The position numbers and the translations under genes are program-made. Of a stretch of DNA of 64,000 nt, positions 28,395 to 36,768 are shown in pieces. The notes under the pieces are model-generated. The model saw only the letters and a program-made list of their open reading frames with translations. It was not told the DNA's origin and made no database searches. This DNA comes from Rhizobium sullae (GTDB lineage: Bacteria; Pseudomonadota; Alphaproteobacteria; Rhizobiales; Rhizobiaceae), in NCBI RefSeq assembly GCF_025200715.1, contig NZ_CP104144.1, positions 620,001 through 684,000 of the forward strand, read 5' to 3'. Position 1 is the stretch's first letter, and each line of letters begins with the position of its first letter.

Positions 28395-29138
28395 ATGCCG
28401 CCATTTAACCAATCGACGGTGAGAAACAGGCTCCTTAGCGTTTTATCACTTGAGTCCTTCGAGGCCCTTCGACCCGCTATGGAGGCTGTCGATCTTCCGA
28501 TAAGGTATGTTCTTACGGAGGCCAATGAGCCGAGCAGCTACGTCTACTTCATCGAGGACGGATTGGCCTCGATCGTGGCGACTAGTGTGGATGACGAGAA
28601 GGTCGAAGTCGGCCATGTCGGACGTGAAGGCCTGGGCGGTTACCATGTTTTGCTCATGGCCGACAGCACTCCGCACCGCACTTTCATGCAGGTTGCTGGA
28701 TCAGGGATTGCCGTTCCTGTTGACATCTTGCTGCAGGTGGTTGATAGGGACAAGCCGACACGCGACCTCCTCTTACGCTACGTTCATTCGGCCGAGGTGC
28801 AGCTTGCGCACTCCGCTTTGGCGAATGGCCGGTATAGTATACAGGAGCGACTTGCCCGCTGGCTGTTGATGTCGCATGATCGCCTTGGCCGGGCCGATTT
28901 GCCGCTCACCCACGAGTTCCTGGCGTTGATGCTTGGTGTCCGGCGTTCGGGTGTCACCAACGAATTGCATATCCTTGAAGGTATCCACGCTATCACCGCG
29001 ACCCGCGGCAACGTCCGTGTTCTCAGCCGGGAAAAGCTCGAAGAAATCGCTGGCGGGTGCTATGGCCTGCCTGAAGCAGAGTACGAACGTTTGATCGGAA
29101 TTCCAATCAAGGCTGGCCCCTTCATTCGCACCGCCTGA
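28395..29138 (+). CDS. Crp/Fnr-family transcriptional regulator
   Basis: A 247-residue regulator. The N-terminal cyclic-nucleotide-binding fold (about 25-140, PSSYVYFIEDGLASIVATSV and GREGLGGYHVLLMA) precedes a C-terminal winged helix (about 165-230, ERLARWLLMSHDRLG and EFLALMLGVRRSGVTNELHI). No Fnr-type iron-sulfur cysteines, so it is not an oxygen sensor of that kind. It resembles the many rhizobial Crp/Fnr proteins near stress genes. ATG 28395 follows GGAGAG; the stop overlaps the convergent small gene by 17 bases. Confidence 0.9.
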   Translation: MPPFNQSTVRNRLLSVLSLESFEALRPAMEAVDLPIRYVLTEANEPSSYVYFIEDGLASIVATSVDDEKVEVGHVGREGLGGYHVLLMADSTPHRTFMQVAGSGIAVPVDILLQVVDRDKPTRDLLLRYVHSAEVQLAHSALANGRYSIQERLARWLLMSHDRLGRADLPLTHEFLALMLGVRRSGVTNELHILEGIHAITATRGNVRVLSREKLEEIAGGCYGLPEAEYERLIGIPIKAGPFIRTA

Positions 29139-29361
29139 TCGCGTCTCCAAAACCGACGATAGCCAGCAGCGTTCCCGCATCGTCGCATATGTGAATTTGC
29201 TGGTCGGAAATGTCACGGCCGCGCAGCACAGCCTCGCTCATGAGCGTGCGTGCATCAAAAATCGCCTCCGACCTCGCTTCGTCGAGGGTTGCAAGCTCTG
29301 TGCCCTCAGGATCGACGACGACGCCCGAGCCCGTGACAAGATTAAAGTAGAATCGCGGCAC
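29122..29361 (-). CDS. DUF6894-type small protein (79 aa)
   Basis: It starts at GTG 29361 (PRFYFNLVTGSGVVVDPEGT after Met), with GGAG 6 bases upstream. The rest reads ELATLDEARSEAIFDARTLM, then QQIHICDDAGTLLAIVGFGD. It matches the rhizobial small-protein family annotated DUF6894, which has no known function. It converges on the Crp/Fnr gene and overlaps its 3' end. Confidence 0.7.
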   Translation of the reverse strand: MPRFYFNLVTGSGVVVDPEGTELATLDEARSEAIFDARTLMSEAVLRGRDISDQQIHICDDAGTLLAIVGFGDAIRRCE

Positions 29362-29741
29362 TGCCGGCTCCTTTTCGCATTGAGCGAAGTGAGAGTTTGA
29401 CTCATGACGCTGTCTCAAAAAAGCGGTGCGTGCTGTTTTTTCTGGCCGGCCGAGATCGGGCTGCGCGCTTGTCCAGCCGCCTTAACGGGTACCTGCGTTA
29501 GCACGGACGCGTTTCCCGTATTTCTACGGGACCTTCGTTCCTCGTATCGCCTGGAGCGATGGAGCAGAGTGATTTTAATCCAGCGCCAAAATGGAGATGG
29601 TATTGCGCCGCGTTTAAGACGGGCGACGGATGCATAATAATCAGAATTTCAGGGCAGTGTGCGCTTTCGCACAAACTCCGTGTCGATCGGAACACATTTT
29701 TTCATCGATCATTTTCCAATTACCAAATGGAGAATGAAACC
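29362..29741. other. Leader region of the ECF sigma gene
   Basis: Non-coding. It has a small hairpin CCCGTA-TTTC-TACGGG (29515-29530) and a near-consensus EcfG-type promoter at 29689-29713. Confidence 0.4.
29689..29713 (+). promoter_or_regulatory. Near-consensus EcfG-type promoter before the sigma gene
   Basis: GGAAC (29689-29693), 16 bases, CATT (29710-29713; consensus CGTT). It lies 28 bases before GTG 29742, which supports that start and suggests autoregulation. Confidence 0.4.
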
Positions 29742-30287
29742 GTGAATTCACAACCCATTCGGCCCACGCCACAAGAGCAAATTGTTTCCCTTGTTCCGGC
29801 ACTTCGAGCCTTCGCTCGCCAATTTGTTCACAATGGGAGTGACATTGATGATCTCGTACAGGAGGCTGTCGCCAAAGCACTGGCGCACGTAGACCGATTC
29901 GAGCCTCGCGGCCCCGACGCCATGAAATCGTGGCTGTTTACCATCATGCGCAACACTTTCCTCACGCAGTGCAAATCCCGGAAGCGTTCGCCTATCGGCT
30001 CGGTCGATGATCTGGCCAGCTTAGACGTGCCCGTTAACTCGAATCAGGAAATGGCGCTGTTTGCGAACGACGTCCGGGCGGCCCTGAAGAACCTCCCTGT
30101 AAAACACCGAAAGGCTCTTATCTACGTTGCTTGGGGGCTAAGTTACGAGGAAACAGCCGGTCTCTGCGGCTGTGAGATCGGTACGATAAAAAGCCGTGTC
30201 AATCGCGCACGCGGTCATCTCGCTGCCCGCCTCAACGGCGCAAATGTCTCTCCAGATACGCGAGGATCACCGATAAGAAAGTCTTAA
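29742..30287 (+). CDS. EcfG-like ECF RNA polymerase sigma factor
   Basis: A 181-residue ECF sigma. Region 2 has ALRAFARQFVHNGSDIDDLV and QEAVAKALAHVDRFEPRG. Region 4 has LPVKHRKALIYVAWGLSYEE, then TAGLCGCEIGTIKSRVNRAR, closely like the CGC-x-VGTIKSRVNRAR box of EcfG/RpoE2 general-stress sigmas (ECF15 group). I prefer GTG 29742 (VNSQPIRPTPQEQ), which has GGAG 9 bases upstream; ATG 29727 in the same frame lacks a site. No NepR anti-sigma or PhyR response regulator adjoins it, so it may be an extra EcfG paralogue reading the many GGAAC promoters here. Confidence 0.88.
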   Translation: MNSQPIRPTPQEQIVSLVPALRAFARQFVHNGSDIDDLVQEAVAKALAHVDRFEPRGPDAMKSWLFTIMRNTFLTQCKSRKRSPIGSVDDLASLDVPVNSNQEMALFANDVRAALKNLPVKHRKALIYVAWGLSYEETAGLCGCEIGTIKSRVNRARGHLAARLNGANVSPDTRGSPIRKS

Positions 30288-30343
30288 GTTTCCTTTGGCG
30301 CAACGGCTGGGGCATTGGTTTTTTCAGCGCCAATCCAAAAATG

Positions 30344-31015
30344 TCATCCTTGTTGCGGCGGCGTTGGCGGGCGAAGATGCGCATTGAACCAATCCGCAGC
30401 GTGCCGGACCACTTCATCGAGGGTACCGGGTTCTTCAAAAAGATGGCTCGCGCCTTGGATGATAAAAAGCTGCTTCTCGGTTTTCAGCGCATCATACGCC
30501 CGTTGATTCATTTCGATCACCGGCCCGTCGAGACTTCCGACCAGAAGCAGAGTGGGTGCGCGCACATCTGGCAAGACATCAATAGCCAGATCGGGCCGGC
30601 CGCCGCGCGAGACGACTGCCGCAATGCTCGAACCCAAATGTGAGGCGGCCGTCAAAGCCGCAGCCGCGCCGGTACTCGCGCCGAAATAGCCGGGCACGAG
30701 ACCGGAAGTTCGCGGGTTGTCTCCGATCCAGCCTGTTGCCAATGTCAGCCGCGATGCAAGAAGATCGATATCGAAGACGTTGCGTCTGTCGCGTTCTTCG
30801 TTCTGCGTCAACAAGTCAAGTAAAAAAGTGCCTAGTCCGGCCCTTCGAAGCGCCGCAGCAACGTGGTTGTTCCGCGGGCTGAGTCGGCCGCTCCCGCTCC
30901 CGTGAGCAAATATAACGATCCCCGTTGCCCCGTCAGGTATGCCCAAAAGACCGTCGAGGCCCTCCGGTTCGATCCGCACCTCCTCGTTGCGCTCTGGAAA
31001 AGGCATTTCGGCCAT
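30344..31015 (-). CDS. Alpha/beta hydrolase (dienelactone-hydrolase-like)
   Basis: A 223-residue serine hydrolase. The oxyanion loop VIFAHGSGSGRLSPRN, nucleophile Ser in GYFGASTGAAAALT, Asp in GSLDGPVIEMN and His in GASHLFEEPGTLDEVV form a complete triad. The start is ATG 31015 (MAEMPFPERNEEV) with a weak GGGATAG upstream. Relatives are often fused or next to phosphoribosyltransferases, but none is here. Substrate unknown. Confidence 0.85.
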   Translation of the reverse strand: MAEMPFPERNEEVRIEPEGLDGLLGIPDGATGIVIFAHGSGSGRLSPRNNHVAAALRRAGLGTFLLDLLTQNEERDRRNVFDIDLLASRLTLATGWIGDNPRTSGLVPGYFGASTGAAAALTAASHLGSSIAAVVSRGGRPDLAIDVLPDVRAPTLLLVGSLDGPVIEMNQRAYDALKTEKQLFIIQGASHLFEEPGTLDEVVRHAADWFNAHLRPPTPPQQG

Positions 31016-31199
31016 GCGTCTATCCCGTTGTGTCCTTGCGTTCCTATAAAAGCACAACTGAAATCGGCCGCGATGGTTTCCATGAATGGAAGAAATCCTG
31101 CCGGCGAGGCGCAGTTCGATCGGTATTGGCCTCGTATGTCGCCGGCTTCACTTGTCGATGTGGCGCTCGCGGACGTCGGCAGGGGGTACTGTCCGTCGC

Positions 31200-31922
31200 C
31201 TAGACCTGCAGCAGGGCGTAAGGCTTACCCGTCGGCTTTTCGACATCGGCCGCGACATTGAAAACCGGCGCTCCGCCAGGTGTGCGGCCTTCATAGGTGC
31301 CGCGGTGGGCATGGCCATGGACGACTGCATCGACATGAAAGCGATCTATTGTTTCTGCAAGGCGTGAAGAGCCGAGGAACGGGTAGATTTCCGGAGGCTC
31401 ACCGATCACCGTTTCGGCGATCGGCGCATAGTGCAGAACAACCAGAGCTCGCTGGGCGCGCACCTGACGCATCGCGTTTTCAAGACGCATGGCCTCGTCG
31501 ACACTCTCGGCAACCATGGCCTTGATCGCCGCTTCTCCGAACGAACTGAGCATATATCTGCCAAAGCCGCCTGCGAAACCCTTGGCGCCGACGAAACCGA
31601 CGCCGTCGATTTCCGTTGCCTGCCCATTGAGAAGGTGGACGCCCGCTTCCAGCAATATGGAACACACATCGTCCGCAAAGCCGCTTTCATGGTCGTGGTT
31701 GCCGAGGACTGCGACAACAGGTACCGCGCAACTCCTGAGATCGGCTGCTAATAACTCCGCTTCCTTTGGTTTGCCGAGATCCGTCAGATCGCCGGCGATC
31801 ACGAGCACATCGGCCGCACCTGAAATCTCGGAAAAAAGGTCGCGATAGGAGCTCGCGGTGTCTTCCCTTACATGAAGATCCGCGACGGCTGCGACGGTTA
31901 GTTTTCCATTGGTTTTGTTCAT
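31200..31922 (-). CDS. Calcineurin-like metallophosphoesterase
   Basis: A 240-residue phosphoesterase. The metal ligands appear in order: VADLHVRED (D-x-H), VLVIAGDLTDLG (GD), VAVLGNHDHE (GNHD), VVLHYAP and VVHGHAHRG (GHxH). The start is ATG 31922 (MNKTNGKLTVAAVA), with GGAG 7 bases upstream. It sits 13 bases after the nucleotidyltransferase and is surely co-transcribed. Known relatives cleave phosphodiesters or cyclic nucleotides; the pairing with a nucleotidyltransferase is discussed as a finding. Confidence 0.88.
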   Translation of the reverse strand: MNKTNGKLTVAAVADLHVREDTASSYRDLFSEISGAADVLVIAGDLTDLGKPKEAELLAADLRSCAVPVVAVLGNHDHESGFADDVCSILLEAGVHLLNGQATEIDGVGFVGAKGFAGGFGRYMLSSFGEAAIKAMVAESVDEAMRLENAMRQVRAQRALVVLHYAPIAETVIGEPPEIYPFLGSSRLAETIDRFHVDAVVHGHAHRGTYEGRTPGGAPVFNVAADVEKPTGKPYALLQV

Positions 31923-31935
31923 CGGGCAGCTCCGG

Positions 31936-32742
31936 TCATTCGCTGCGCGCCTCTCCGTCACCGCCAACGTCGGCAAACCCCCATTCCTTGACGTCGATTT
32001 CGAAATCGCTATGCGAGTACATGCGACCGCGGCAGATCTTTGTCTGTGGCAGCGGGAGTTCGCGCTGTGCGGCAAGCCGGTCAAGGAGTTCGTCGAGAAG
32101 CCACAAGGGCACCTTGTCCCGCTCGGCAGGGTATATCCAGCGAAAGTTCAGCAGATGGATCAGAAGGACCTCCCAGTGCACCTCCAAATATCCGAGCAGC
32201 TTGTGCCAGTCGATCTGGTCGTGCGCCCTGAGGATAACGTGTGCGACGTCTGCGCCGTCATAGCGATCCCGCTGCTGTATGAAACACTTCGACCAGATCA
32301 GTTCCGTTGGTGCGATGATTGAGACATGGCTCCCATTCAGCTCGATCCGCCGTGCTTTTTCGAACCACTGATCGCTAACCGGCATCGTCCCATTGGACGA
32401 TGCGAAAATGACATCGAAGAAATGCCGGCCTTTGAAGACCTTTCCTAACCATCGATCGTCCTCAATCTCGACAGCATAGCCTTGTGCCTTGAAGTGCGCC
32501 AGAATGCGCGCGTAGTCGCCGGCCTTGCAAAAAATGTCGAGATCCTTGGTGGAGCGTGAAATGCCGGTATAGGCGCTGACGGCGTAGGTTCCCGCCACTA
32601 GAAAGGGAATTCCTGATGCGACCAGCTCTCTCACAGCTTGCGCGATGAATACCTCCGCATCACGATCGGCCAGCTTCGGCACGGCTTTTGCCTCCATTCG
32701 AGAGGAGGCGGCAGCGCGCGCGCCTTGTGTGCAGGAAGTCAT
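31936..32742 (-). CDS. Nucleotidyltransferase-fold protein
   Basis: A 268-residue protein. LVAGTYAVSAYTGISRSTKD followed by LDIFC is the G-x-A...R-x-T-x-D-x-D/E core of the AbiEii/DUF6036-like nucleotidyltransferase fold, with further acidic residues in EDDRWLGKVFKGRHFFDVIF. Residues 180-268 are helical. I chose ATG 32742 (MTSCTQG), with GGAAGG about 7 bases upstream and an EcfG-type promoter 36 bases away. It precedes the metallophosphoesterase in one operon. Substrate unknown: antibiotic, protein or tRNA modification are all possible. Confidence 0.75.
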   Translation of the reverse strand: MTSCTQGARAAASSRMEAKAVPKLADRDAEVFIAQAVRELVASGIPFLVAGTYAVSAYTGISRSTKDLDIFCKAGDYARILAHFKAQGYAVEIEDDRWLGKVFKGRHFFDVIFASSNGTMPVSDQWFEKARRIELNGSHVSIIAPTELIWSKCFIQQRDRYDGADVAHVILRAHDQIDWHKLLGYLEVHWEVLLIHLLNFRWIYPAERDKVPLWLLDELLDRLAAQRELPLPQTKICRGRMYSHSDFEIDVKEWGFADVGGDGEARSE

Positions 32743-32777
32743 TCCGACGCCTTCCAAAAATCATTGATGATACCGGG

Positions 32778-32802
32778 AACACGCAGCCTGTTACTAAGTT
32801 CC
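32778..32802 (-). promoter_or_regulatory. EcfG-type promoter before the nucleotidyltransferase operon
   Basis: Minus strand: GGAAC (32802-32798), 17 bases, GTT (32780-32778). Confidence 0.55.
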
Positions 32803-32889
32803 ATCTTCGGCTGACGATGAAGGAGCCAATACGCAGTCGATGGCGGACTTGTCATGTAGTGAGGCGCGGCTGACGGAATCAGAACTCTC

Positions 32890-32914
32890 GGAACATTTTC
32901 CGATGACGTTTGTT
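32890..32914 (+). promoter_or_regulatory. EcfG-type promoter before the GH13 gene
   Basis: GGAAC (32890-32894), 16 bases, TGTT (32911-32914); 87 bases before ATG 33001. It diverges from the site at 32778-32802. Confidence 0.5.
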
Positions 32915-33000
32915 GCAAGGCATGTGCGGTGACGAGGAAAGGCGATGAGAGCTCCGGCATGGCGTGGCAGGGAGGCCTGTGAGTTCGGAAAGGAACCTGC

Positions 33001-34638
33001 ATGCCCGAGCTAAAAACTCCATGGTACATCGACGCGGTCATCTACGGCATCGATGTCGAGAAATTTGCGGATGGAAATGGCGACGGCATCGGCGATTTCA
33101 TCGGGCTGACGCAACGGCTATCATATCTCAACGACCTCGGCGTGACCTGCATTTGGCTGTTGCCTTTCTACGGCAGCCCTGATCGGGACAACGGCTACGA
33201 CGTCAGTGATTTTTACGCCATCAATCCGAAAGTCGGCACGCGGACCGACTTCCTCAATTTTCTCCACGGGGCCGGCGAGCACGGCATCAGGGTGATCATC
33301 GATCTCGTCGTCAATCATACTTCAAACGAGCATCCGTGGTTCGAAGCGGCGCGGCGCGATGACAAGACGCGCTTTCGTGACTACTATGTCTGGAGTCGTG
33401 ATCCACCGTCGGTTGAGGCTGGAGCGACTTCGATTTTTCCCGGCGAGGAAACCAGCGTCTGGAGCTACGACGAAGTCGCCAGGGCCTACTACTTCCACAA
33501 GTTCTATCACTTCCAGCCTGAACTCAATATCGCAAACCCCCAGGTTCGCCAGGAGATCGAGCGCGTGGTCGACTACTGGCTGGCCTTCGGCGTCAGCGGC
33601 TTTCGCCTGGACGCTGCCCCTCTGATCATAGGCGACAACGGTTTGGAGCGAGCCAATCCGCGTGATCCACACGGTGTTCTGCGGGATATCGGAACCTATC
33701 TGCAAAAGCGGCGGCCTGGCGGCGTCCTGCTGGGTGAAGTCAACCTCGAACCAGAGGGAATGGGACGGTTTTTCGGGGAGGGCGAACAGCTCGGCTTGCT
33801 GTTCAACTTCATGCTGGCCTGCTACATCTTCGCAGCCATGGCGAAGGAGGATGCCGGTCCGATCCACGAAGCATTGAGCCTTCTGCCCGAGCCGCCGCCT
33901 TTTTGCGGATGGGCGAACTTCCTCAGAAACCTCGATGACTTTGATTTTTCGCGCGTGCCGGCAGAATTGAAGGAGCAGGTCTTCAAGGTCTTCGCGCCTG
34001 AGGAGCGTATGCAGGTCTTTGGTCGTGGCATCCGCCGGCGGCTCGCGCCTATGCTGAAGGGCGACCAACGGCGCATAGAGCTTGCATTCAGCCTTATCAT
34101 GTCCATGCGGGGACCGCCGCTTTTCGTCTACGGCGACGAAATAGGACTTGGTGAAGACTTATCGCAACCAGGCCGGAATTCAGTTCGCGTTCCGATGCAG
34201 TGGTCTGCTGAAAAGAACGCAGGATTTTCAAAGGCGAATGTCGGAGATCTCGTTCAGCGTCCGGTTTCCAGCGGCCCGTTTTCCTACGAGCACGTCAATG
34301 TGGCAGACCAGCAAAAGAACCCTCGATCCCTATACAGTCACATCAAACGCCTGATCGCGTTGCGGCGCAAACGTCCGATCTTCAGCAGCGGGCGTTTCGT
34401 CAGGCTGAATGCCAGCGACCCGGCGGTATCAATTCACGGCTTTGAAGATGCCGGTTCTCTTCTTCTCGTCGCCCACAACCTCTCGAGCCGGGAAGTCACA
34501 GCTGAAGCAGAACTCGACGCAGTGTGTTGCAAGAGGCTTACTGATCTGATTGGCAGGGCAGAATATGACGCCTCGATGAAGCTTCGCCTGAAGATGGCCC
34601 CTTACGGGTATCTTTGGCTGAGTTCGGAAGAGAGCTGA
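33001..34638 (+). CDS. GH13 trehalose synthase/alpha-amylase-like enzyme
   Basis: A 545-residue TIM-barrel glycoside hydrolase closest to trehalose synthase (TreS, GH13_16), without the maltokinase domain. Region I DLVVNHTSNEHPWF, region II GFRLDAAP (nucleophile Asp) and region III LLGEVNLE (acid/base Glu) are intact. Region IV reads FLRNLDDFDF, where TreS normally has NHD: the substrate-binding His is Leu. RSL/QPGRNSVRVPMQWSAE and the C-terminal beta domain are present. Likely role: maltose-trehalose interconversion or glucan trimming for osmoprotection. The stop overlaps the next gene as TGATG, and an EcfG-type promoter precedes it. Confidence 0.88.
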   Translation: MPELKTPWYIDAVIYGIDVEKFADGNGDGIGDFIGLTQRLSYLNDLGVTCIWLLPFYGSPDRDNGYDVSDFYAINPKVGTRTDFLNFLHGAGEHGIRVIIDLVVNHTSNEHPWFEAARRDDKTRFRDYYVWSRDPPSVEAGATSIFPGEETSVWSYDEVARAYYFHKFYHFQPELNIANPQVRQEIERVVDYWLAFGVSGFRLDAAPLIIGDNGLERANPRDPHGVLRDIGTYLQKRRPGGVLLGEVNLEPEGMGRFFGEGEQLGLLFNFMLACYIFAAMAKEDAGPIHEALSLLPEPPPFCGWANFLRNLDDFDFSRVPAELKEQVFKVFAPEERMQVFGRGIRRRLAPMLKGDQRRIELAFSLIMSMRGPPLFVYGDEIGLGEDLSQPGRNSVRVPMQWSAEKNAGFSKANVGDLVQRPVSSGPFSYEHVNVADQQKNPRSLYSHIKRLIALRRKRPIFSSGRFVRLNASDPAVSIHGFEDAGSLLLVAHNLSSREVTAEAELDAVCCKRLTDLIGRAEYDASMKLRLKMAPYGYLWLSSEES

Positions 34639-35600
34639 TGGTTCACGTCGGATACCATGCATCTCAAGAGCAATTTACCCCGCGCGAACTGATCGACTAT
34701 GTCTGTCTTGCCGAGCAGGCAGGTTTTAACAGCATCATGTCGTCCGACCACCTTGCGCCGTGGAGTGAACGGCAAGGTCAGTCCGCGTTTGTCTGGACAT
34801 GGCTTGGTGCAGCGATGCAACTTACAAAGCTGCCTTTTGGTCTGATCACGGTCCCGTCAGGCTGGCGATACCATCCGGTGATAACAGCCCAAGCGGCAGC
34901 CACGCTGGCGCAACTTTTTCCGAACCGGTTTCCGTGGATGGCCGTTGGAAGCGGCCAGGCGTTGAACGAACATGTCGTAGGCGATCGCTGGCCTTCCAAA
35001 GCCGAAAGAAACGCGCGGCTAATCGCTGGCGTGGAGATCATTCGAGCTCTCTGGTCTGGCGAGACAGTCAGCAGCACTGAACCGGTAAAGGTCGACGAAG
35101 CGAAGCTTTATGCGCTTCCCGATCCGCCGCCGCTGATCATCGCCGGCGCACTCTCAACCAAGACTGCCGAGTGGGCAGGAGGATGGGCCGACGGGTTGAT
35201 CACTATCAATCAGCCACGCGAAAAAATCGTCGAAATCATCGATGCCTTCCGCCGCGGCGGTGGCGAGGGAAAGCCGCTCTATCTGCAGGCTCATATTTCC
35301 TACGCGGCGACGGAGGAAAATGCTTTGCTGAATGCCTTCGATCAGTGGCGCAGCAATGCGGTTACGGCAGCCATGGCCGAAACATTGCGCTCGCCTAAAG
35401 AGTTCGACGAAGCGTGCGTAAATGTTCGGCCGGAAGACATGCACCGGTATGTGAGGATCGCCTCCGATATCGGACAGCACAGGGCATGGATTGAGGAAGA
35501 CGCGGCGATCGGCTTTGAAAAGATATACGTTCACAACGTCGGCAGAAATCAGCGCGAATTCATAAAGGCGTTTGCTCAGCTGCTATCTGCACTGTCCTGA
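34638..35600 (+). CDS. Luciferase-like (LLM-class) flavin-dependent oxidoreductase
   Basis: A 320-residue barrel protein (MVHVGYHASQEQFTPRELID). SIMSSDHLAPWSERQGQSAF, WTWLGAAMQLTKLPFGLITV and AGALSTKTAEWAGGWADGLI match the non-F420 flavin oxidoreductase branch of the F420/LLM superfamily (the TIGR03885 type). ATG 34638 overlaps the GH13 stop (TGATG), with GGAAGAGAG upstream, so the two are translationally coupled. A sugar-linked or stress-linked redox role is inferred from this context; the substrate is unknown. Confidence 0.88.
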   Translation: MVHVGYHASQEQFTPRELIDYVCLAEQAGFNSIMSSDHLAPWSERQGQSAFVWTWLGAAMQLTKLPFGLITVPSGWRYHPVITAQAAATLAQLFPNRFPWMAVGSGQALNEHVVGDRWPSKAERNARLIAGVEIIRALWSGETVSSTEPVKVDEAKLYALPDPPPLIIAGALSTKTAEWAGGWADGLITINQPREKIVEIIDAFRRGGGEGKPLYLQAHISYAATEENALLNAFDQWRSNAVTAAMAETLRSPKEFDEACVNVRPEDMHRYVRIASDIGQHRAWIEEDAAIGFEKIYVHNVGRNQREFIKAFAQLLSALS

Positions 35601-35977
35601 GGATTTCATCTGGACACGCCTTCTAACGCAAGGCTGTGTCCGCGCCTGCGGTCTGGCCTGCTATCCCGGCGCGGCTCAGCTGCTTCAGATCTACGTCTGG
35701 TTCCCGGAGATCGACTACGCCTCGCCCTCGTCGCCCGCCGCGCACCCGTCCGGGGTTGCGGTAGCAAGACCGCCGTCGCTGAAAGAGCAAAAGGCGGCAG
35801 TCCAGAGGTCGTCCGTTACATCCTACTCAGGTGACGGCCCGCGAAGTGAGTTAGGGTCACAAACTCTTTTTTTTCAAATGACGGAACCCCTGTTGCGAAA
35901 TAATGATAGGTCGAGTGAGGGTTCGTCAACAGCGCGGAGAGCATCCGAAGGTTCGGGGGCCGTTTATTGACCGACCG
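35601..35977. other. No convincing gene
   Basis: GC-rich plus-strand frames without family resemblance follow the oxidoreductase. The end, around 35860-35880, is T-rich and may terminate transcription. Confidence 0.35.
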
Positions 35978-36361
35978 TCACGTTTTCGACGGCATCAAGG
36001 CGCTGACGAGTTGGCGGACTGTGCCGCCAATGACTCGGCGTTCATGAGGATCTCCCTCGAGAAGGGCCGAGGATATGTTGCGCACCTGCTCAAAGCGGAT
36101 GTGGGGCGGCAGCGGCGGCACCTCCGGCCGGTCGGAAGCCAGCGCATCATCCCATGCACCTGCAAGCTCGTCTGGGCGATCGGAATGCGCTGCGAGGCAT
36201 CGAACTTGGGGTCTCCTTCCATCTCGCGCTTGGCCGCGAAGAAAAGAGCGAGTGTCCTCCTTCTCGTGAGCATCCATTTGCTGTTGGGTCCTTTCCGCAG
36301 GAACCTCCCGCGGATATTCCGTTTCCTCGGCTTTCTGAGAGGTGCGCTGATCCAGGGACAC
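35978..36361 (-). pseudogene. Small rhizobial hypothetical protein, twice frameshifted
   Basis: Three protein-like stretches lie in two alternating frames. MSLDQRTSQKAEETEYPREV begins at 36361. AAKREMEGDPKFDASQRIPI and AQTSLQVH follow in the second frame. DDALASDRPEVPPLPPHIRF, then ISSALLEGDPHERRVIGGTV, return to the first. The middle and last parts look like one continuous small conserved protein. Two single-base indels (near 36250 and 36155) break it. Function unknown. Confidence 0.45.
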
Positions 36362-36426
36362 GTGAGATTCCCGCGTTTTGGATTAGCAAAAGGCTAGCGC
36401 CGACTAGTTGACTGGTTCTTGCGACG

Positions 36427-36455
36427 AAAGCCGGAGAAAAGTGCGATCCGGCTTT
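36427..36455. terminator. Rho-independent terminator-like hairpin
   Basis: AAAGCCGGA (36427-36435) and TCCGGCTTT (36447-36455), with an 11-base loop, followed by TTTC on the plus strand. It lies just downstream of the minus-strand gene at 36478, where it reads AAAAAGCCGGA...TCCGGCTTTCG, so it may serve either direction. Confidence 0.6.
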
Positions 36456-36477
36456 TTCATTCACCGCGGTGCAGCCG

Positions 36478-36680
36478 CTACCGATTCTTCTTAGTCTTGA
36501 AAGCGTCAGACACTTTCCTGACCTTAGGATCGTTCAAATTTTCGCCATGCGCGTCGCGGTCGCGTTCAGGGTTATCCTTGGCCGGCAGATATCCGGAGGG
36601 CTTTGTTGCGGGAGGGCCTCCCAGCGTGGCGACTGATCCGTCATGCCTGGCGTGCCATCTCTCGGCTTCTTGATTGCCAT
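36478..36680 (-). pseudogene. Tiny hydrophilic protein, probable frameshift
   Basis: Translation signals point to ATG 36680 (MAIKKPRDGTPG): AAAGGAG about 7 bases upstream and an EcfG-type promoter 26 bases upstream. That frame soon loses coding character. The protein-like C-terminus (GGPPATKPSGYLPAKD, then DRDAHGENLNDPKVRKVSDA) lies in another frame ending at 36478. A single-base deletion between about 36660 and 36600 would join them. Function unknown. Confidence 0.4.
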
Positions 36681-36705
36681 AACATGCTCCTTTCGTTGCG
36701 GAACG

Positions 36706-36730
36706 AACACGGCAGTCGGGCAATTGTTCC
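36706..36730 (-). promoter_or_regulatory. EcfG-type promoter before the tiny hydrophilic protein gene
   Basis: Minus strand: GGAAC (36730-36726), 17 bases, GTT (36708-36706); 26 bases before ATG 36680. Confidence 0.55.
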
Positions 36731-36768
36731 GATTGCTTCACCTTCGGCCGCTATGCACTCAACCGAAC

